A stretch of 64,000 nucleotides of DNA. Origin: Litsea cubeba. Lineage: Eukaryota; Streptophyta; Magnoliopsida; Laurales; Lauraceae. The stretch is from contig CM022951.1 in the NCBI GenBank assembly GCA_012931725.1, forward strand, positions 39,952,958 through 40,016,957, written 5' to 3'. Shown one piece after another: positions 20,999-32,146 of this stretch. Each line of letters begins with the position of its first letter. The first letter of the stretch is position 1. The notes beneath the pieces are model-generated. The model was not told the DNA's origin and made no database searches. It worked only from the letters and a program-made list of their open reading frames with translations. The position numbers were made by a program, and so were the translations under genes.

Positions 20999-23615
20999 TG
21001 ATGGACCGCGCTCCTGCCTGGTTCTACCGAGGTCGGCGGACGTGGGAGTCCGTTGGGTACGACCCTTTAGTAACCGGGGGGCAGAGGCGTGCATCAACAT
21101 TTTTTTTATGGGTGTGCCAGATTTTCTATTTTACTTGGAATTGCAAGTGGTGATCCGGAGATCAACCTTCGCAAGTAAAAAGGAAATCAACTTCTTTCAA
21201 GTTTTCCATTGCACATATATTTAAGAAAAGAGACATTTTTCTTGATTTGCCGTGAAAGGCGATTTTTTGGCATTTATAGCCGATTTTGGCGTTTATAGCC
21301 GGTTTTTGGCGTTTATAGCCGATTTTGGCGTTTATAGCCGATTTACAATTCTTATCAATAATGAAAGACAAGAGTTGTGATTTTTGTCTCTTTTGAAAAA
21401 ATACAAACTATAATGAAAAGCAAGAAAAGGAGGATCTAACTTCTCAGGAGATTGTGGGGGACCCGTTCAGATTGACGGTCGCAAGCCATATGTGGGCTTC
21501 GCCATCATCCATGCAGATGAGAACAGAGGATGCTATTGATTCGCTTGGCTTGGCTATAACCTCAGGTTTTTAGAGGACAAAGACCAAAAGGAGGTCCTAT
21601 GTCCAATAAAAAACCGAGTAGACGGGCTAAAAAGCCACATCTAAGCCATTGGAGGCAGAAGGAGAAGGCAAGGACCTTAGGGGGGTACCCCCCAAGGGAC
21701 TTTTGTCACCTTGTAGCGGTGGTCGGTGTAGGATTTCCGCAGAGTTTTCTCTCTTTAGATTTCTGATGCCTCTTTCTGTCTGAGTTTCCGGATTTTCTGC
21801 TGTCTATTGTCTGTGTGTTTGTGATTTTCTCTGTTCTTTTTTTCTTCTTGGAGAGCTCTCCTATTTATAGGCTTTTAGGTAGCCATTTAGGAGGGTTTAT
21901 GGGCTTTTATTGTCATTAAGCCGCATAATGGGAGGAGTTACAGGATTTAATTCTTTATTTTGTAACTCCTTTTTCTTGGCTTCTGATTGGCCGGAGGAGA
22001 TTGAGGGCATTTAATCGCCTTTAATCGCCATGATGGGAGGAGTTTCATGGGTTAAATGCCATGAATCTCTTGACTTGTAACTCCCGGATGCTTGCTTCTG
22101 ATTGGTCCATCCAAAGAAATGGATTAATGACTGTAATAAAGCTAGTCAATTAATCGCATTAAGTGGTCGCCGAGCAGTTGAAGAGTCGTGGGCCGTGCCG
22201 CGTCTTTTGGGATTCTTCTGGCAATGATCATCGATGGATCTTCATGTAGATCGACATCGGATGACCATGTGACTTCAAGTGTTGGTTGCCAACAGCGGGT
22301 CAGTGCCATCTGTCCTGTCGATTTCTCGATCGGTCGGGTAGAAAGCACACTTTTTTTGGTTGACCAGGTGGCGATCAATGTTGTTTTCGATACTTTTGAT
22401 GATTGACCCGTGTTTTTGACGGATGTCAGAGGATTTGGTGTCTCAAAAGTATGAGTTTTGAAAACTAACACAGGCCGGACGCTTCGAATCGCGAAAAAAC
22501 GGTGAAAACCGGGGTTTCCAGGGCCTTCCCGGCGATCCCGGGCTCCAGGGTCGCCGGCGACCCTGGCCTAGGGTCGCAGGGGCCTGCGACCCTGGGGGGT
22601 TTTCCCCCTTTTTATCCCGTTTTGTGTCCGTTTTTGCTGTTTTTCGATTCTTTTTTCTTCTGTATTTTTCCTTGACATTTTTGACCATTTATTGGTTTGA
22701 TTTCCCTGTAGGAAACCTGATAAGAATCCTTGCATTTTGGTTTGCAAAGTTTCTAATTTCCTGAGAAAGCCGAAGACTTTGTCGCGCAGAGCTGCCGATT
22801 TTCCGTCAGAAGCTGAAACTGCGTCAAACGATGTCGGAATGACCTGAAATTTGGTGTGAAGCCTCCTGAACAATAAATAAGACCAACCATAGGCTTTTGT
22901 TTGAGTTTTGAAGCCGTTTGGGGTCCTATCACCAGTAGACTCGTTTTTATCGCGATGAAGATGTCGCGGTTTGATGTGCAGTCAACCGATGTCCGATTAA
23001 CTTGAAATTTGACAGGGAACCCATTGGAGTCATTTTAAGATGATCCATAGGCTCTGTCTTGGAAACCATGGTCCCAGTGAGCTTTGCTGCCGAGAGGCCT
23101 GATTTAGCTTCCGAGCGTCAAACTATGGTCAAATGTTGTCGAAATGACCTGAAATTTGATGTGCAGCCCTTTGTAAGCATTTTGAAGCCGTCCATGTGCT
23201 CTATCTGATGAGTGATGGCCTCAACGGTTCTTGCTGCCGAGAGGCTTGATTTAGCTGTTCGAGGGTTGATGTAGGGTCAAATGTTGTCGGTTTGACTCGG
23301 AACTTGACGTGGAGCCTTTTGGATGTATTTTGAGACCATCCATCGGCTCTGATCGAAGATTTGGTGTCTCCGATGCTTTCGCCGCCGAGAGCTCCTTTTC
23401 GACTGTCGGAGAAGCGAAGTTAGGCCAAATGATTTTGAAATGGCCCGAAACTTCTTGTGTACTCCTCTTTTGGCGTCTTGAAGGATCTTGCAGTTTTTGT
23501 TTGATTCTGACAAGATTTGATTTTTTGGAAGTAGCATTGCCTATTTATGGCAGGTTGCGACTTCATGTAGCTCTTTGGATCTTGTAGAGACAAAGTGACA
23601 TTTTTGGTGTCAACA
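20999..23615 (-). repeat. 5' LTR of A
   Basis: Full 2617 bp LTR on the - strand, starting TGTTGACACC at 23615 and ending CCATCA at 20999. The TATA box TATAAATA is at 21862-21869, four ~19 bp repeats are at 21269-21345, and the GC-rich palindromic block is at about 22500-22600. Confidence 0.9.
21862..21869 (-). promoter_or_regulatory. TATA box of A 5' LTR
   Basis: TATAAATA on the - strand in the same context as in the other family LTRs. Confidence 0.55.
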
Positions 23616-23832
23616 ATCGGGTTCCGGGTTTCTATTTTATAAGTTATCGGGTTATCGGGCCCGATAACAATAATTGCAAAAAATCTTTCACAAACTCCCC
23701 CCTCGACCCTTACCAAGCTAAGACGAAGCAGAAGATGATGAAGAAGCTGCAATGGCAATGAAGAAGAAGAATAAGGAAAAGAACAATGCAAAGAAGCCCT
23801 AGCCGTCGAAGACCGTGGCTGCTGCCTCTGCA

Positions 23833-24153
23833 ATGAAGCCTCCGTCCACCCTTCGCCGCCTGATCGACCTGGACATGGCGTGGTCTCTCGACATCTACTC
23901 GATCTGCCACCCCATCATCCCCCGCTTTGCCCTCAAAGCCCTAGAAATCTCTGGCGACGGACGCTTCTGGCTCCCTATCCCCGTCGCCCTCCTCCTCGCC
24001 GCTCCGCCTCCCCTCCGCCCCATCCCCCTCCTCCTCCTTCTCGGCTTCCTCCTCGACCTCCTCCTTGTCGGATCCCTCAAGTACCTTGTCCGCCGCCCCC
24101 ACCCCTCCTACAATGCCGGCATGCATCTGACTGTCACCGTCGATCACAATTGA
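23833..24153 (+). pseudogene. Lipid phosphate phosphatase beta-like N-terminal fragment
   Basis: The frame from ATG 23833 encodes MKPPSTLRRLIDLDMAW, then ALEISGDGRFWLPIPVALLL, a Leu-rich membrane segment FLLDLLLVGSLKYLVRRP and YNAGMHLTVTVDH. This order resembles plant lipid phosphate phosphatase beta (PAP2 family), which dephosphorylates lipid phosphates at membranes. The first PAP2 motif K-x6-R-P appears as KYLVRRPHP, so its Arg is His. Homology stops at VDH, just before the SGH motif should appear; the second and third catalytic motifs are absent. It is GC-rich, unlike its surroundings, and lies inside a DNA-transposon-like unit, so I infer gene capture. Confidence 0.6.
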
Positions 24154-24560
24154 GTCTTCCAGGTCTTTAACCTGATTTGAAGATCTGCATAATGATTTCG
24201 ATTTCTCTGAAATTCTCTTTCATCTTGCCCTAAAAACAAAATCGAATCGATGAAGAGAGGAGTTCCGAGATGATACAACCGTTCCTCAAAGGCATTGATG
24301 TGAATCGCAAGCCGTCGACAGCGGATTGTGAGGATGAAGCCGAAATCTCCTATCCAAACAACACCGTGTCGAGCTTGAGTGGGAAGAGGAGCGAGAGAGA
24401 ACCGAGCGGAGGCGATGGGATGAGCGACGATGAAGATGGAGGAGAAACATCAAGGTGATTGGAAGCACAATCGTGAATGTGGCCCACTGGTCCTGCTCTG
24501 GGGTGGAGTTCTCATCACTACGTTGATTGGTAATTAGGGTTTCATTTCTTCTCGGGCTAC
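24154..24560. other. Unrecognised inner part of the DNA transposon
   Basis: A frame of 62 residues (24270-24458) is acidic and Ser-rich, but I recognise no family. It may be another captured fragment or chance. Confidence 0.3.
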
Positions 24561-24722
24561 CGGGTTACCCGAAACCCGAACCCGGTAACCCGGTGACCCG
24601 GTAACCCGATAACCCGGTTTTACTTAACAGGGTTATTAGACCGGGTCTAGAGGTTTTAAAAAATATCGGGTCGGGTCAGACCCGGTCCGATAACCCGAAA
24701 CCCGACCCGATGTGCACCCCTA

Positions 24723-25600
24723 CCATGGAGAGTATACAGTTGATGCCTGAGAGGTTGGAAGGTCTCCATTCGAGCAAGGTGAATAGACACACCTATTTAA
24801 TAGTTACTATTATATAGAAGTCATGTATATTAATATATTGTTTCATTTTTTCTTCGCAGGTTGCTTGGGACCCCTAAGCTAGTGTCAGGGCTCATCATCC
24901 ATTCCATCAGATTTTATTTTTTGTGGATGCTTGCGATTGATGGATGTCATAGAGCCCTATCATCGACAAATGGTTCTCCGTTAGTTTGGACACGTGCAGA
25001 GCATCCCACCTCCACTTTATGCCCCTAGTCGTGCATCTCGGGGAGCGACTGCTACTAAATATAGGGTCTCCTACCAATTCCTAGACCAGTCTTGTATTAC
25101 GTGGGGTTACCATATTTTATCTCCAAAGCACCACGGGGGTTGAGTGACTGCTGCATGGGACCGTGCCCCAGATTACCAGGAGTAGTTTCGAAGGATTTCA
25201 CATTTACAGGCCTAGAACCCAGAGCGTTTCACATTATGACCCCTGCCAGGGTGCCGGTGACCCTACTCGATCCGACGATGGTGAGATTAATTATTTGTTC
25301 CATAAAAATTAAAACTGATGGTATCTGCATGCTTTCCCCATTTACTAAATTTGTGTCTTTGATTGAGTGACCGTTGCATGGGATTGTGCCCCAGATTACC
25401 TCGAGTGGTTTCGGAGGATTTCACATTTACAGGTCTAGAACCCAGAGCGTCATTCACATTATGACCCCCACCAGGGCACCGATGACCCTACTCTGACGAC
25501 GGTGAAATTAGTTAATATGTTTCACAAAAATTAAAATTGATAGTATCTGCATGCTTTCCCCATTTACTAAATTTGTATATTTGACGGATGATATAGGTCG
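24723..25600 (+). pseudogene. Decayed PMD gene (MAIN-like), separate from the Tat gene
   Basis: Translation around 24950-25230 gives EPYHRQMVLR, a stop in place of Q, FGHVQSIPPPLYAPS, YRVSYQFLDQSCITW, HHGG, WDRAPDYQE, then FRRISH. This order resembles the C-terminal part of MAIN-like plant mobile domain proteins. At least four in-frame stops are present. A ~200 bp stretch is duplicated: 25133-25340 is repeated at 25363-25575 with substitutions and small indels. An intron-like TTCTTCGCAG precedes the homology at 24851-24860. It is unlike the PMD sequence in the Tat elements, so it has a separate origin. Confidence 0.5.
25133..25575. repeat. Imperfect ~230 bp tandem duplication
   Basis: GTGCCCCAGATTACC and GGATTTCACATTTACAGG occur in both units with the same spacing (near 25165 and 25387). 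The unit covers the PMD pseudogene end and the following AT-rich spacer. Confidence 0.75.
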
Positions 25601-26040
25601 ATCGAGCTGTGAACCTTCTTCGTGCCACCATTGCACGACCTGGATAGCCAGCTGACATGTATTATCGGGCATTACATATTACACTCAAGATTCTGGAGCA
25701 CTTGTCAGTTACATACAGGTGTCGTTTACAGGGACTGTAGTCGTGTTTTGTGGGTGTGAGATGTATTTTTCTGTGGTTGACGGATGTGTTGTGGATGCGT
25801 TTTTTGTAGTTGATCTATATTATGGATATACTTGTTATGAAGTTTTGGATTTCGGATGTACTTTTTTTATGGATTGTGGATGTACCTTTATTTTTATCAG
25901 TTTTTATGGATCGTGGTTGTTTCCTTCCATTTTTTTGAGTATGCATGTTGATCAAGGTGCTATTATATCTTAAATTTTGCTTTAAAAAACTCAAATAATA
26001 TTACAATAAGTCAATCGCTTTCTAGAAAACTCGAATTTTG
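25600..26040. other. Spacer with no recognised content
   Basis: T-rich on the + strand with GGATGT/GGATTG-rich runs near 25780-25930. I see no gene, terminal repeat or RNA here. Confidence 0.5.
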
Positions 26041-26049
26041 CTTCAACAA

Positions 26050-26487
26050 TGCGATAAAAGAAAGTTTGCATCGACATTGGCATCAACAATCGCTATCTAG
26101 ATGAACTGTCTCCTTCGTAGCAACAAAGTCCCCAATGATAGCTCTGAACTGCTCGATGTTCCTAGCATATGGAAGTTCCCATTCAGTTGCACATGGTTGA
26201 TGATATCTATGCCAATTTGTAGCAATGGAGGGCATAGGAGATCATAGGTGCGAAAAACACTTGGACAAAATGGTTTCCATTGATGAACCCAATTGTAATC
26301 ACTTTGCCGGAAGCTGATGGAATCGGGAGAGACCTTAGAGGCAGGAAAGTAAGGCACTGCTGCAGGGATATGTATATCAATACAACATTATAAAATGATG
26401 CTATCAAGTGACCCATATCCGACATTGTCATCCAACAATCAAATGATGGATAGGTGGTTAACTCAGTGGTTTCCTCGCCCATAGTGG
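26050..26487 (-). pseudogene. MULE-type transposase C-terminus with OTU-like domain
   Basis: Read leftwards from 26487, the - strand encodes PSFDCWMTMSDMGHLIASFY, then QQCLTFLPLRS, VITIGFINGNHFVQVFF, and after a one- or two-base shift near 26240 IATNWHRYHQPC and FVATKETVHLDSDC before a stop. This resembles the OTU-like C-terminal region found in some plant Mutator-like transposase proteins. The upstream part (SWIM zinc finger) lies at 49763-49948, beyond element C; the two parts are in frame across the AGTGG duplication. I infer the family from sequence resemblance only. Confidence 0.55.
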
Positions 26488-27810
26488 TGTTGACACCAAA
26501 AATGTCACTTTGCCTCTTCAAGATCCAAAGAGCTACATGAAGTCGCAACCTGCCATAAATAGGCAATGCTACTTCCAAAAAACAAATCTTGTCAGAATCA
26601 AACAAAAACTGCAAGATCCTTCAAGACAGCCAAAAGAGGAGTACACAAGAAGTTTCGGGCCATTTCAAAATCATTTGGCCTAACTTCGCTTCTCCGACAG
26701 CCGAAAAGGAGCTCTCGGCGGCAAAAGCATCGGAGACACCAAATCTTCGATCAGAGCCGATGGATGGTCTCAAAATACATCCAAAAGGCTCCACGTCAAG
26801 TTCCGAGTCAAACCGACAACGTTTGACCCTACATCAACCCTCGAACAGCTAAATCAAGCCTCTCGGCGGCGAGAACCACCGAGGCCATTACTCATCAGAT
26901 AGAGCACATGGACGGCTTCAAAATGCTTATAAAGGGCTACACGTCAAATTTCAGGTCATTTCCACAACATTTGACCATAGTTTGACGCTCGGAAGCCAAA
27001 TCAGGCCTCTCGGCGGCAAAGCTCTCCGGGACCATGGTTTCCAAGATAGAGCCTATGAATCATCTTAAAATGACTCCAATAGGTTCCCTGTCAAATTTCA
27101 AGTCAATCGGACATCGGTTGACCGCACATCAAACCGCGACATCTTCATCGCGACAAAAGCAAGTCTACTGGTGATAGGACCCCAAACGGCTTCAAAACTC
27201 AAACAAAAGCCTATGGTTGGTCTTATTTATTGCTCAGGAGGCTTCACACCAAATTTCAGGTCATTCCGACATCGTTTGACCCAGTTTCAGCTTCTGACGG
27301 AAAATCGGCAGCTCTGCGCGACAAAGTCTTCGGCTTTCTCAGGAAATTGGAAACTTTGCAAAATAAAATGCAAAGATTCTCATCAGGTTTCCTACAAAGA
27401 AATCAGGCCAATAAATGGTCAAAATGTCAAGGAAAAATACAGAAGAAAAAAGAATCGAAAAACAGCAAAAACGGACACAAAACGGGACGCAAAGGGGGGA
27501 AAAACCCCCCAGGGTCGCAGACCCCTGCGACCCTGGCCCTGGGTCGCAGACCCCTGCGACCCTGGCCCTGGGTCGCAGGGGTCGCCGGCGACCTTGGAGC
27601 CCAGGGTCGCCGGGAAGGCCCCGGAAACCCCGGTTTTCGCCGTTTTTTCGCGATTCGAAGAGCCCAGCCTCTGGTACTTTCCAAAATTCATGCTTTTGAG
27701 ACACCAAGTCCTCTGACATCCGTCCAAAACACGGGTAAATCATCAAGAGTATCGAAAACAATATTGATCGCCACCCGGTCAACCAAAAAAAGTGTGCTTT
27801 CTACCCGACC
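26488..27810 (+). repeat. 5' LTR of C, first part
   Basis: It starts TGTTGACACC after AGTGG. Diagnostic bases (CCTCTTCAAG, GCTACTTCC, the ~290 bp that B lacks, ACAAAAGCAAGTCTACTGG) match the 3' LTR of C rather than B. The GC-rich palindromic block at 27505-27615 has two extra units. Confidence 0.85.
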
Positions 27811-28777
27811 GATCGAGAAATCGACAGGACAGATGGCACCGACCCGCTGTTGGCAACAAACACCTGAAATTACATGATCATCTGATGTCGATCTACATGA
27901 AGATCCATCGATGATCATCAACAGAAGAATCTCAAAAGACGTGGCACGGCCCGCGACTCTTCAGCTGCTCGGCGACCACTTAATGCGATTAATTGACTAG
28001 CTTTATTACAATCATTAATCCATTTCTTTGGACGGCCCAATCAGAAGCAAGCATTCGGGAGTTACAATTCAAGAGATTCATGGCATTTAACCCATGAAAC
28101 TCCTCCCATCATGGCGATTAAAGGCGATTAAATGCCCTCAATCTCCTCCGGCCAATCAGAAGCCAAGAAAAAGGAGTTACAAAATAAATAATTCAATTTT
28201 GTAACTCCTCCCATTATGCGGCTTAATGACAATAAAAGCCCATAAACCCTCCTAAAAGGCTACCTAAAAGCCTATAAATAGGAGGGCTCTCCAAGAAGAA
28301 CAGACACAACATCAACACACAACATCAACAGACAGCAGACAGAAATCCAGAGAAAGGAAAAAGAGAGAAAACTCTGCGGAAATTCTACACCGGCCACCGC
28401 AACAAGGTGACAAAAGTCCCTTGGGGGGTACCCCCCCCCAAGGTCCTTGCCTTCTCCTCCTGCCTCCAATGGCTTAGATATGGCTTTTCAGCCCGTCTAC
28501 TCGGCTTTTTTATTGGACATAGGACCTTCCTTTGGTCTTTGTCCTCTAAAAACCCGAGGTTATAGCCAAGCCAAGCGAATCAATAGCATCCTCTGTTCTC
28601 ATCTGCATGGATGATGGCGAAGCCCACATATGGCTTGCGACCGTCAATCTAAACGAGTCCCCCACAATCTCCTGAGATGTTAGATCCTCCTTTTCTTGCT
28701 TTTCATTGTAGTTCGTATTTTTTTCAAAAGAGACAAAAATCACAATTCTTGTCTTTCATTGTTAATAAGGATTGTAA

Positions 28778-28852
28778 ATCGGCTATAAACGCCAAAAATA
28801 GGCTATAAACGCCAAAAATCGGCTATAAACGCCAAAATCGGCTATAAATGCC
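28778..28852 (+). repeat. ~19 bp CGGCTATAAACGCC repeat in the patch
   Basis: Four units as in the B LTR. The TATA box TATAAATA is at 28273-28280. Confidence 0.75.
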
Positions 28853-29137
28853 AAAAAAATCGCCTTTCACGGCAAATCAAGAAAAATGTCTCTTTTCTTA
28901 AATATATGTGCAATGGAAAACTTGAAAGAAGTTGATTTACTTTTTACTTGCGAAGGTTGATCTCCGGATCACCACTTGCAATTCCAAGTAAAAATAGAAA
29001 ATCTGGCACACCCACAAAAAAAAGAAATGTTGATGCACGCCCCTTTTGCCCCCCGGTTATGAAAGGGTCGGAACCAAACGGACTCCCACGTCCGCCGACC
29101 TCGGTAGGAACCCGGGCATCGGGAGCGCGGTCCATCA

Positions 29138-29524
29138 GGGACCAGCCTGATGAGCTCCGCAAAGACCAGCATGAACTTTTTTGAGTGTTTCTTCAGCCTC
29201 TTGTTGTGATAGCAGCGTAGAAGTACTCCGTTGAAGGATTTCCTATAAAGGATTTTTGAAGGAAAATCCAAATGAAAGCTTGGGGTTCGCCTTTGGATGC
29301 TTACCCGTTCTTTTGGATCTTCAGGTAGGATTCCGAACAAAATGTAATCAATGAACGGATCCCTCCAGTCGCCGATTGAAGTTTGAAGGATTGAAATCCT
29401 ACTTCCAACCACTTGGTGGCATTCAGCAACAGCTTGGTGTGTGTTAAGAGGAGGAAGGATTCTTCTTTCGCACACTGTGATTTGCATGTTTTCTCCTTCC
29501 TGAATTGCCATGGATGCGGCAAGT
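29138..29524 (-). pseudogene. Copied integrase N-terminal fragment in the patch
   Basis: Duplicate of 10925-11311, with the same frame defect before VHAGLCGAHQAGP. It differs by single bases only (for example GTTATGAAAGG in the neighbouring LTR, and TGATAGCAGC here for TGACAGCAGC). It ends at the LTR terminus exactly as in A/B. Non-functional. Confidence 0.7.
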
Positions 29525-29528
29525 CCAG

Positions 29529-29855
29529 CTAGGGCATCTGCCGTATGTTTTCACCTCTACGAATGTGGGTGATGTGACAGATGTCAAACTTTTGCAGAAG
29601 TGATTGTGCCTTGTTGTAGTAAGGCAGTAAATCTGGTTTCCTGACTTCAAATTTCTGATTCATCTGGTTGACGATCAGTTTAGAGTCTCCAAAGACTTCC
29701 AGCATGGTGATACCGGATTCGATGGCGAGTTCCAATCCTAGGATTAGAGCTTGATATTCAGCTGCATTGTTTGTGCATGGTTCCAGTAGCGAGAAAGCGT
29801 GTGGAATCATGTATTTGTCGAGGCTAACAAAGAGGATGCCAATTCCCGAGATCAG
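29529..29855 (-). pseudogene. Copied second RNase H in the patch
   Basis: Duplicate of 11316-11642 with the same TAG upstream and the same active-site residues; VFGDSK replaces VFGDSQ. It is part of the copied block and has no promoter of its own in this orientation. Confidence 0.7.
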
Positions 29856-31937
29856 CTATCTTTTTTCATTCGTCCTGGTTGCACCGTCAAAGTACATGTC
29901 CCAGGAGGCACTTTGCGAGAAAGTCTCCACATTGTAGACTGGTTCGTCTGGGAGATCATCTCTGAGCAGAGAGTCTTTAGGCAATGGATGCTCTGCGAGG
30001 AAGTCCGCTAGGGCTTGCCCTTTGATTGCCTTTTGTGGTACATACCTAATATCAAATTGTGACAGAAGGATGGACCATTTTGCCAATCGAGCGTTGAGAG
30101 AACCTGCCTTTGTGACAAGGACCTTCAAGAGGTTGACCCTCGAGACCAGGTATACTTTGTTGGAAAGCAAGTAGTGACGCAGCTTTTGTACGGCGAACAT
30201 CACTGCAAGGCATTCTTTTTCGACTGGAGAGTAGCGATGCTCTGCACCTACTAGCATGCGGCTGAGGTAATATAGAGCAGCTTCTTTTCTTTGATCATTT
30301 TCTTGTGCAAGCAGAGCTCCCAAAGAGTGATCAAGGGCTCTTGTGTACAAGATGAATGGTTTTCCAGTGGTAGGAGCAGCTAACACTGGAGGTTTTGTCA
30401 GGTATGACTTGATGTCTTGGAAAGCAGCTTCACAGTCAGTATCCCAGACAAAGTTTACACCTTTTTTCATCAACCGGGAGAATGGACGGCATTTCCCCGA
30501 AAGATTGGAGATGAACCGTCTGATGTAGGCCAATCTCCCTTGAAGCCCTTTGAGTTCTCTCAAGGTTCTTGGAGAGGGCATTTCTAGAATGGCTTTGACT
30601 TTTATGGGGTCAAGCTCTATTCCAGCTTTCCGAACTAAAAATCCGAGGAACTTACCCGACGAGACGCCGAAGAAGCATTTCAAAGGATTCATTCGCAGTT
30701 TGTGTTTGCGGAGCCGGAGGAAGACTTCTCGAAGGTTTTCGAGATGATCTTCTTTTCTTTTGCTTTTGACGGCGAGGTCATCAACGTAACATTCAACCGT
30801 CTTGTGCTGCATATCTTGGAATATTTTCATCATAGCCCTCTGATATGTGGCACCAGCATTTTTCAGACCAAATGGCATGACAGTGTAGCAATACACGCCA
30901 AATGGGGTCCGGAAAGATATATGTTTTTCATCTTCAGGATGCATCTTTATCTGATTGTAGCTAGAGAAACCATCCATGAATGTCATTCGCTCGAATCCAC
31001 AGGTATTATCGATCATTACCTCTGGTATGGGGAGCGGAAATCCATCTTTAGGGCATGCGCCGTTCAGGTCTCTATAGTCAATACAGACCCTGATCTGCCC
31101 GTTTTTCTTTGTCACGGGGACAATGTTGGCCAACCATTCAGGATGTTGTTCCTCACGGATGAAGCCGACACTTTTGAGTTTTTGAACTTCTTGTTCAATT
31201 TTATCCATCACATCTGGACGGAATCTTCTTTGGCCTTGCTTGACATGCTTGATGTCTTCTTGAAGATTGAGTTTGTGAACCGCTATTTTGGGGTCTAAGC
31301 CTGGCATTTCAGCGTAAGACCATGCAAAGCAATCAACGAACTCACGAAGAAAGGCGATATACTCGGGTAACTCATCATCCTTTATATTCTTGCTTATGAA
31401 TACAGGACGTGGGTTATCTGGTGTTCCCAAGTCTATCTTTTGAACAGGATATTCTGTTGGAAGGTTCGAAGGTGGATCCTCCACAATATTTTCGGAGGCT
31501 TCCAGCTCGACGAAACCTTCTGGGGTTTCAAAGGCATTTCCAGACCAAGGTTTTGTTCCTTTCCACGGCTCTTCTTGATCGGTAATTTTCCCCAGGCTTG
31601 CTATGAGATGATCCCAATCGCCTGTTGAAACTGGGTTGAAGTAGGCTACTTCTTTTGGAGATGAGGGTTCTTCTGGGTCAGAAGACCATACGTCTGTGCC
31701 ATCGGACAACTCCTCTTCATTTTCGGAGAAATCGTGCCAATTGGATGAGCTTCCTGGATCTTTGTCAGGTGACTCATCAAAGAGATATCCAGGGAGATCG
31801 ATGTCTTCATGGACTTGAGATGTTGAGGCTTGGTCAGTATATTGACTTTTAAGCCTTTGTGTCAACTGTCTCAAGGGAGTGTCAGGATCATACCTAACCC
31901 GTGTGAAGACTTTTCTACATAGCCATAGAGTCTCCAA
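29856..31937 (-). pseudogene. Copied Tat RT and RNase H, open reading frame intact
   Basis: A 693-residue frame covers the acidic linker, RT (IRVCIDYRDLNGACPKDGF, MPFGLKNAGATYQ, YVDD at residues 384-387) and the degenerate first RNase H (SLGALLAQENDQR, EKECLAVMF, ADFLAEHPL). It lacks the extra T that breaks the donor in A near 12145. It is cut off from gag, protease and integrase and lies antisense inside the LTR of C, so despite the open frame it is a dead fragment of an element, not a gene. It may still be transcribed antisense to any transcript starting in the LTR. Confidence 0.8.
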
Positions 31938-32146
31938 TCTTCCAGCTGGCTTTTGGTCAAGACGGGCCCCAATGGCGTGAGAATACCGCGTCTTTCTCCC
32001 AAACCGACTGGGTTTTGAGCGTCATAGCCCATTTTCTTCATAATAGCTTGTGCCACAGAACTGTAAAAGGATAGTTGAGGCATACCTTTATTTTGGAAAG
32101 GTTCAAGCATGGAGTTTGATGAAGAAGCATCCGATCTATGGAAGAA
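31938..32146 (-). pseudogene. Copied G-patch fragment ending at the repair joint
   Basis: It continues the copy of A pol with KKMGYDAQNPVGLG. The reading frame runs out at the GATCGA joint into LTR sequence (frame 32257-31871), giving a meaningless LTR/pol fusion. This chimeric reading frame marks the joint and has no function. Confidence 0.7.

Larger units (their letters stand above)
10925..23615 (-). mobile_element. Tat-lineage LTR retrotransposon A, 5' LTR through integrase start
   Basis: On the - strand the order is 5' LTR (23615-20999), primer site (20995-20978), leader, gag, protease, G-patch, RT, RNase H, second RNase H and the first part of integrase. It is cut at 10925 by the 3' end of B; the remainder should lie left of B, outside the window. 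A second RNase H after the RT/RNase H is the hallmark of the Tat clade. Stops and one-base indels occur in gag, protease linker, RNase H and integrase, so A is not autonomous. Its 5' flank (23616 on) is ATCGG. Confidence 0.85.
23616..24722. mobile_element. Non-autonomous DNA transposon (hAT-like) with captured gene fragment, left end lost
   Basis: Both sides carry matching inverted sequence rich in CCCGATAACCCGA motifs (23617-23675, 24555-24710). The right end reads GTGCACCCCTA (24712-24722), that is, TAGGGGTGCAC inward, which resembles hAT terminal repeats. The left end has been removed or displaced by the LTR of A, so the 8 bp target duplication cannot be checked. Between the ends lies a phosphatase gene fragment and about 570 bp that I do not recognise. 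No transposase is present. Confidence 0.45.
27811..32146. other. Patch copied from the B LTR / A pol junction
   Basis: About 4.34 kb matches 9598-13940 almost base for base, including the exact B/A junction (10924/10925, here 29137/29138). From about 27840 the LTR bases switch to B-type (ATCAACAGAAG, GACGTGGC, CTTCAGCTGC). At the right end, GATCGA (32147-32152) is shared by A pol (13935-13940) and the LTR (27811-27816), and the sequence returns to C-type LTR at that same LTR position. I infer repair by copying from the neighbouring locus. Confidence 0.8.

Noticed and set aside
8612..23615. A single element with LTRs in inverted orientation
   Set aside because: The left LTR is preceded by its own polypurine tract and internal 3' region, so it belongs to the + strand element B; A is merely truncated by it.
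23815..24153. A functional lipid phosphate phosphatase gene
   Set aside because: Only the N-terminal part exists; the SGH and SRxxxxxHxxxD motifs are absent and the frame stops soon after VDH.
29856..31937. Intact stand-alone RT gene of 693 codons
   Set aside because: It is part of a copied patch inside an LTR, lacks gag, protease and integrase, and begins at a chance Met after a G-patch frameshift.
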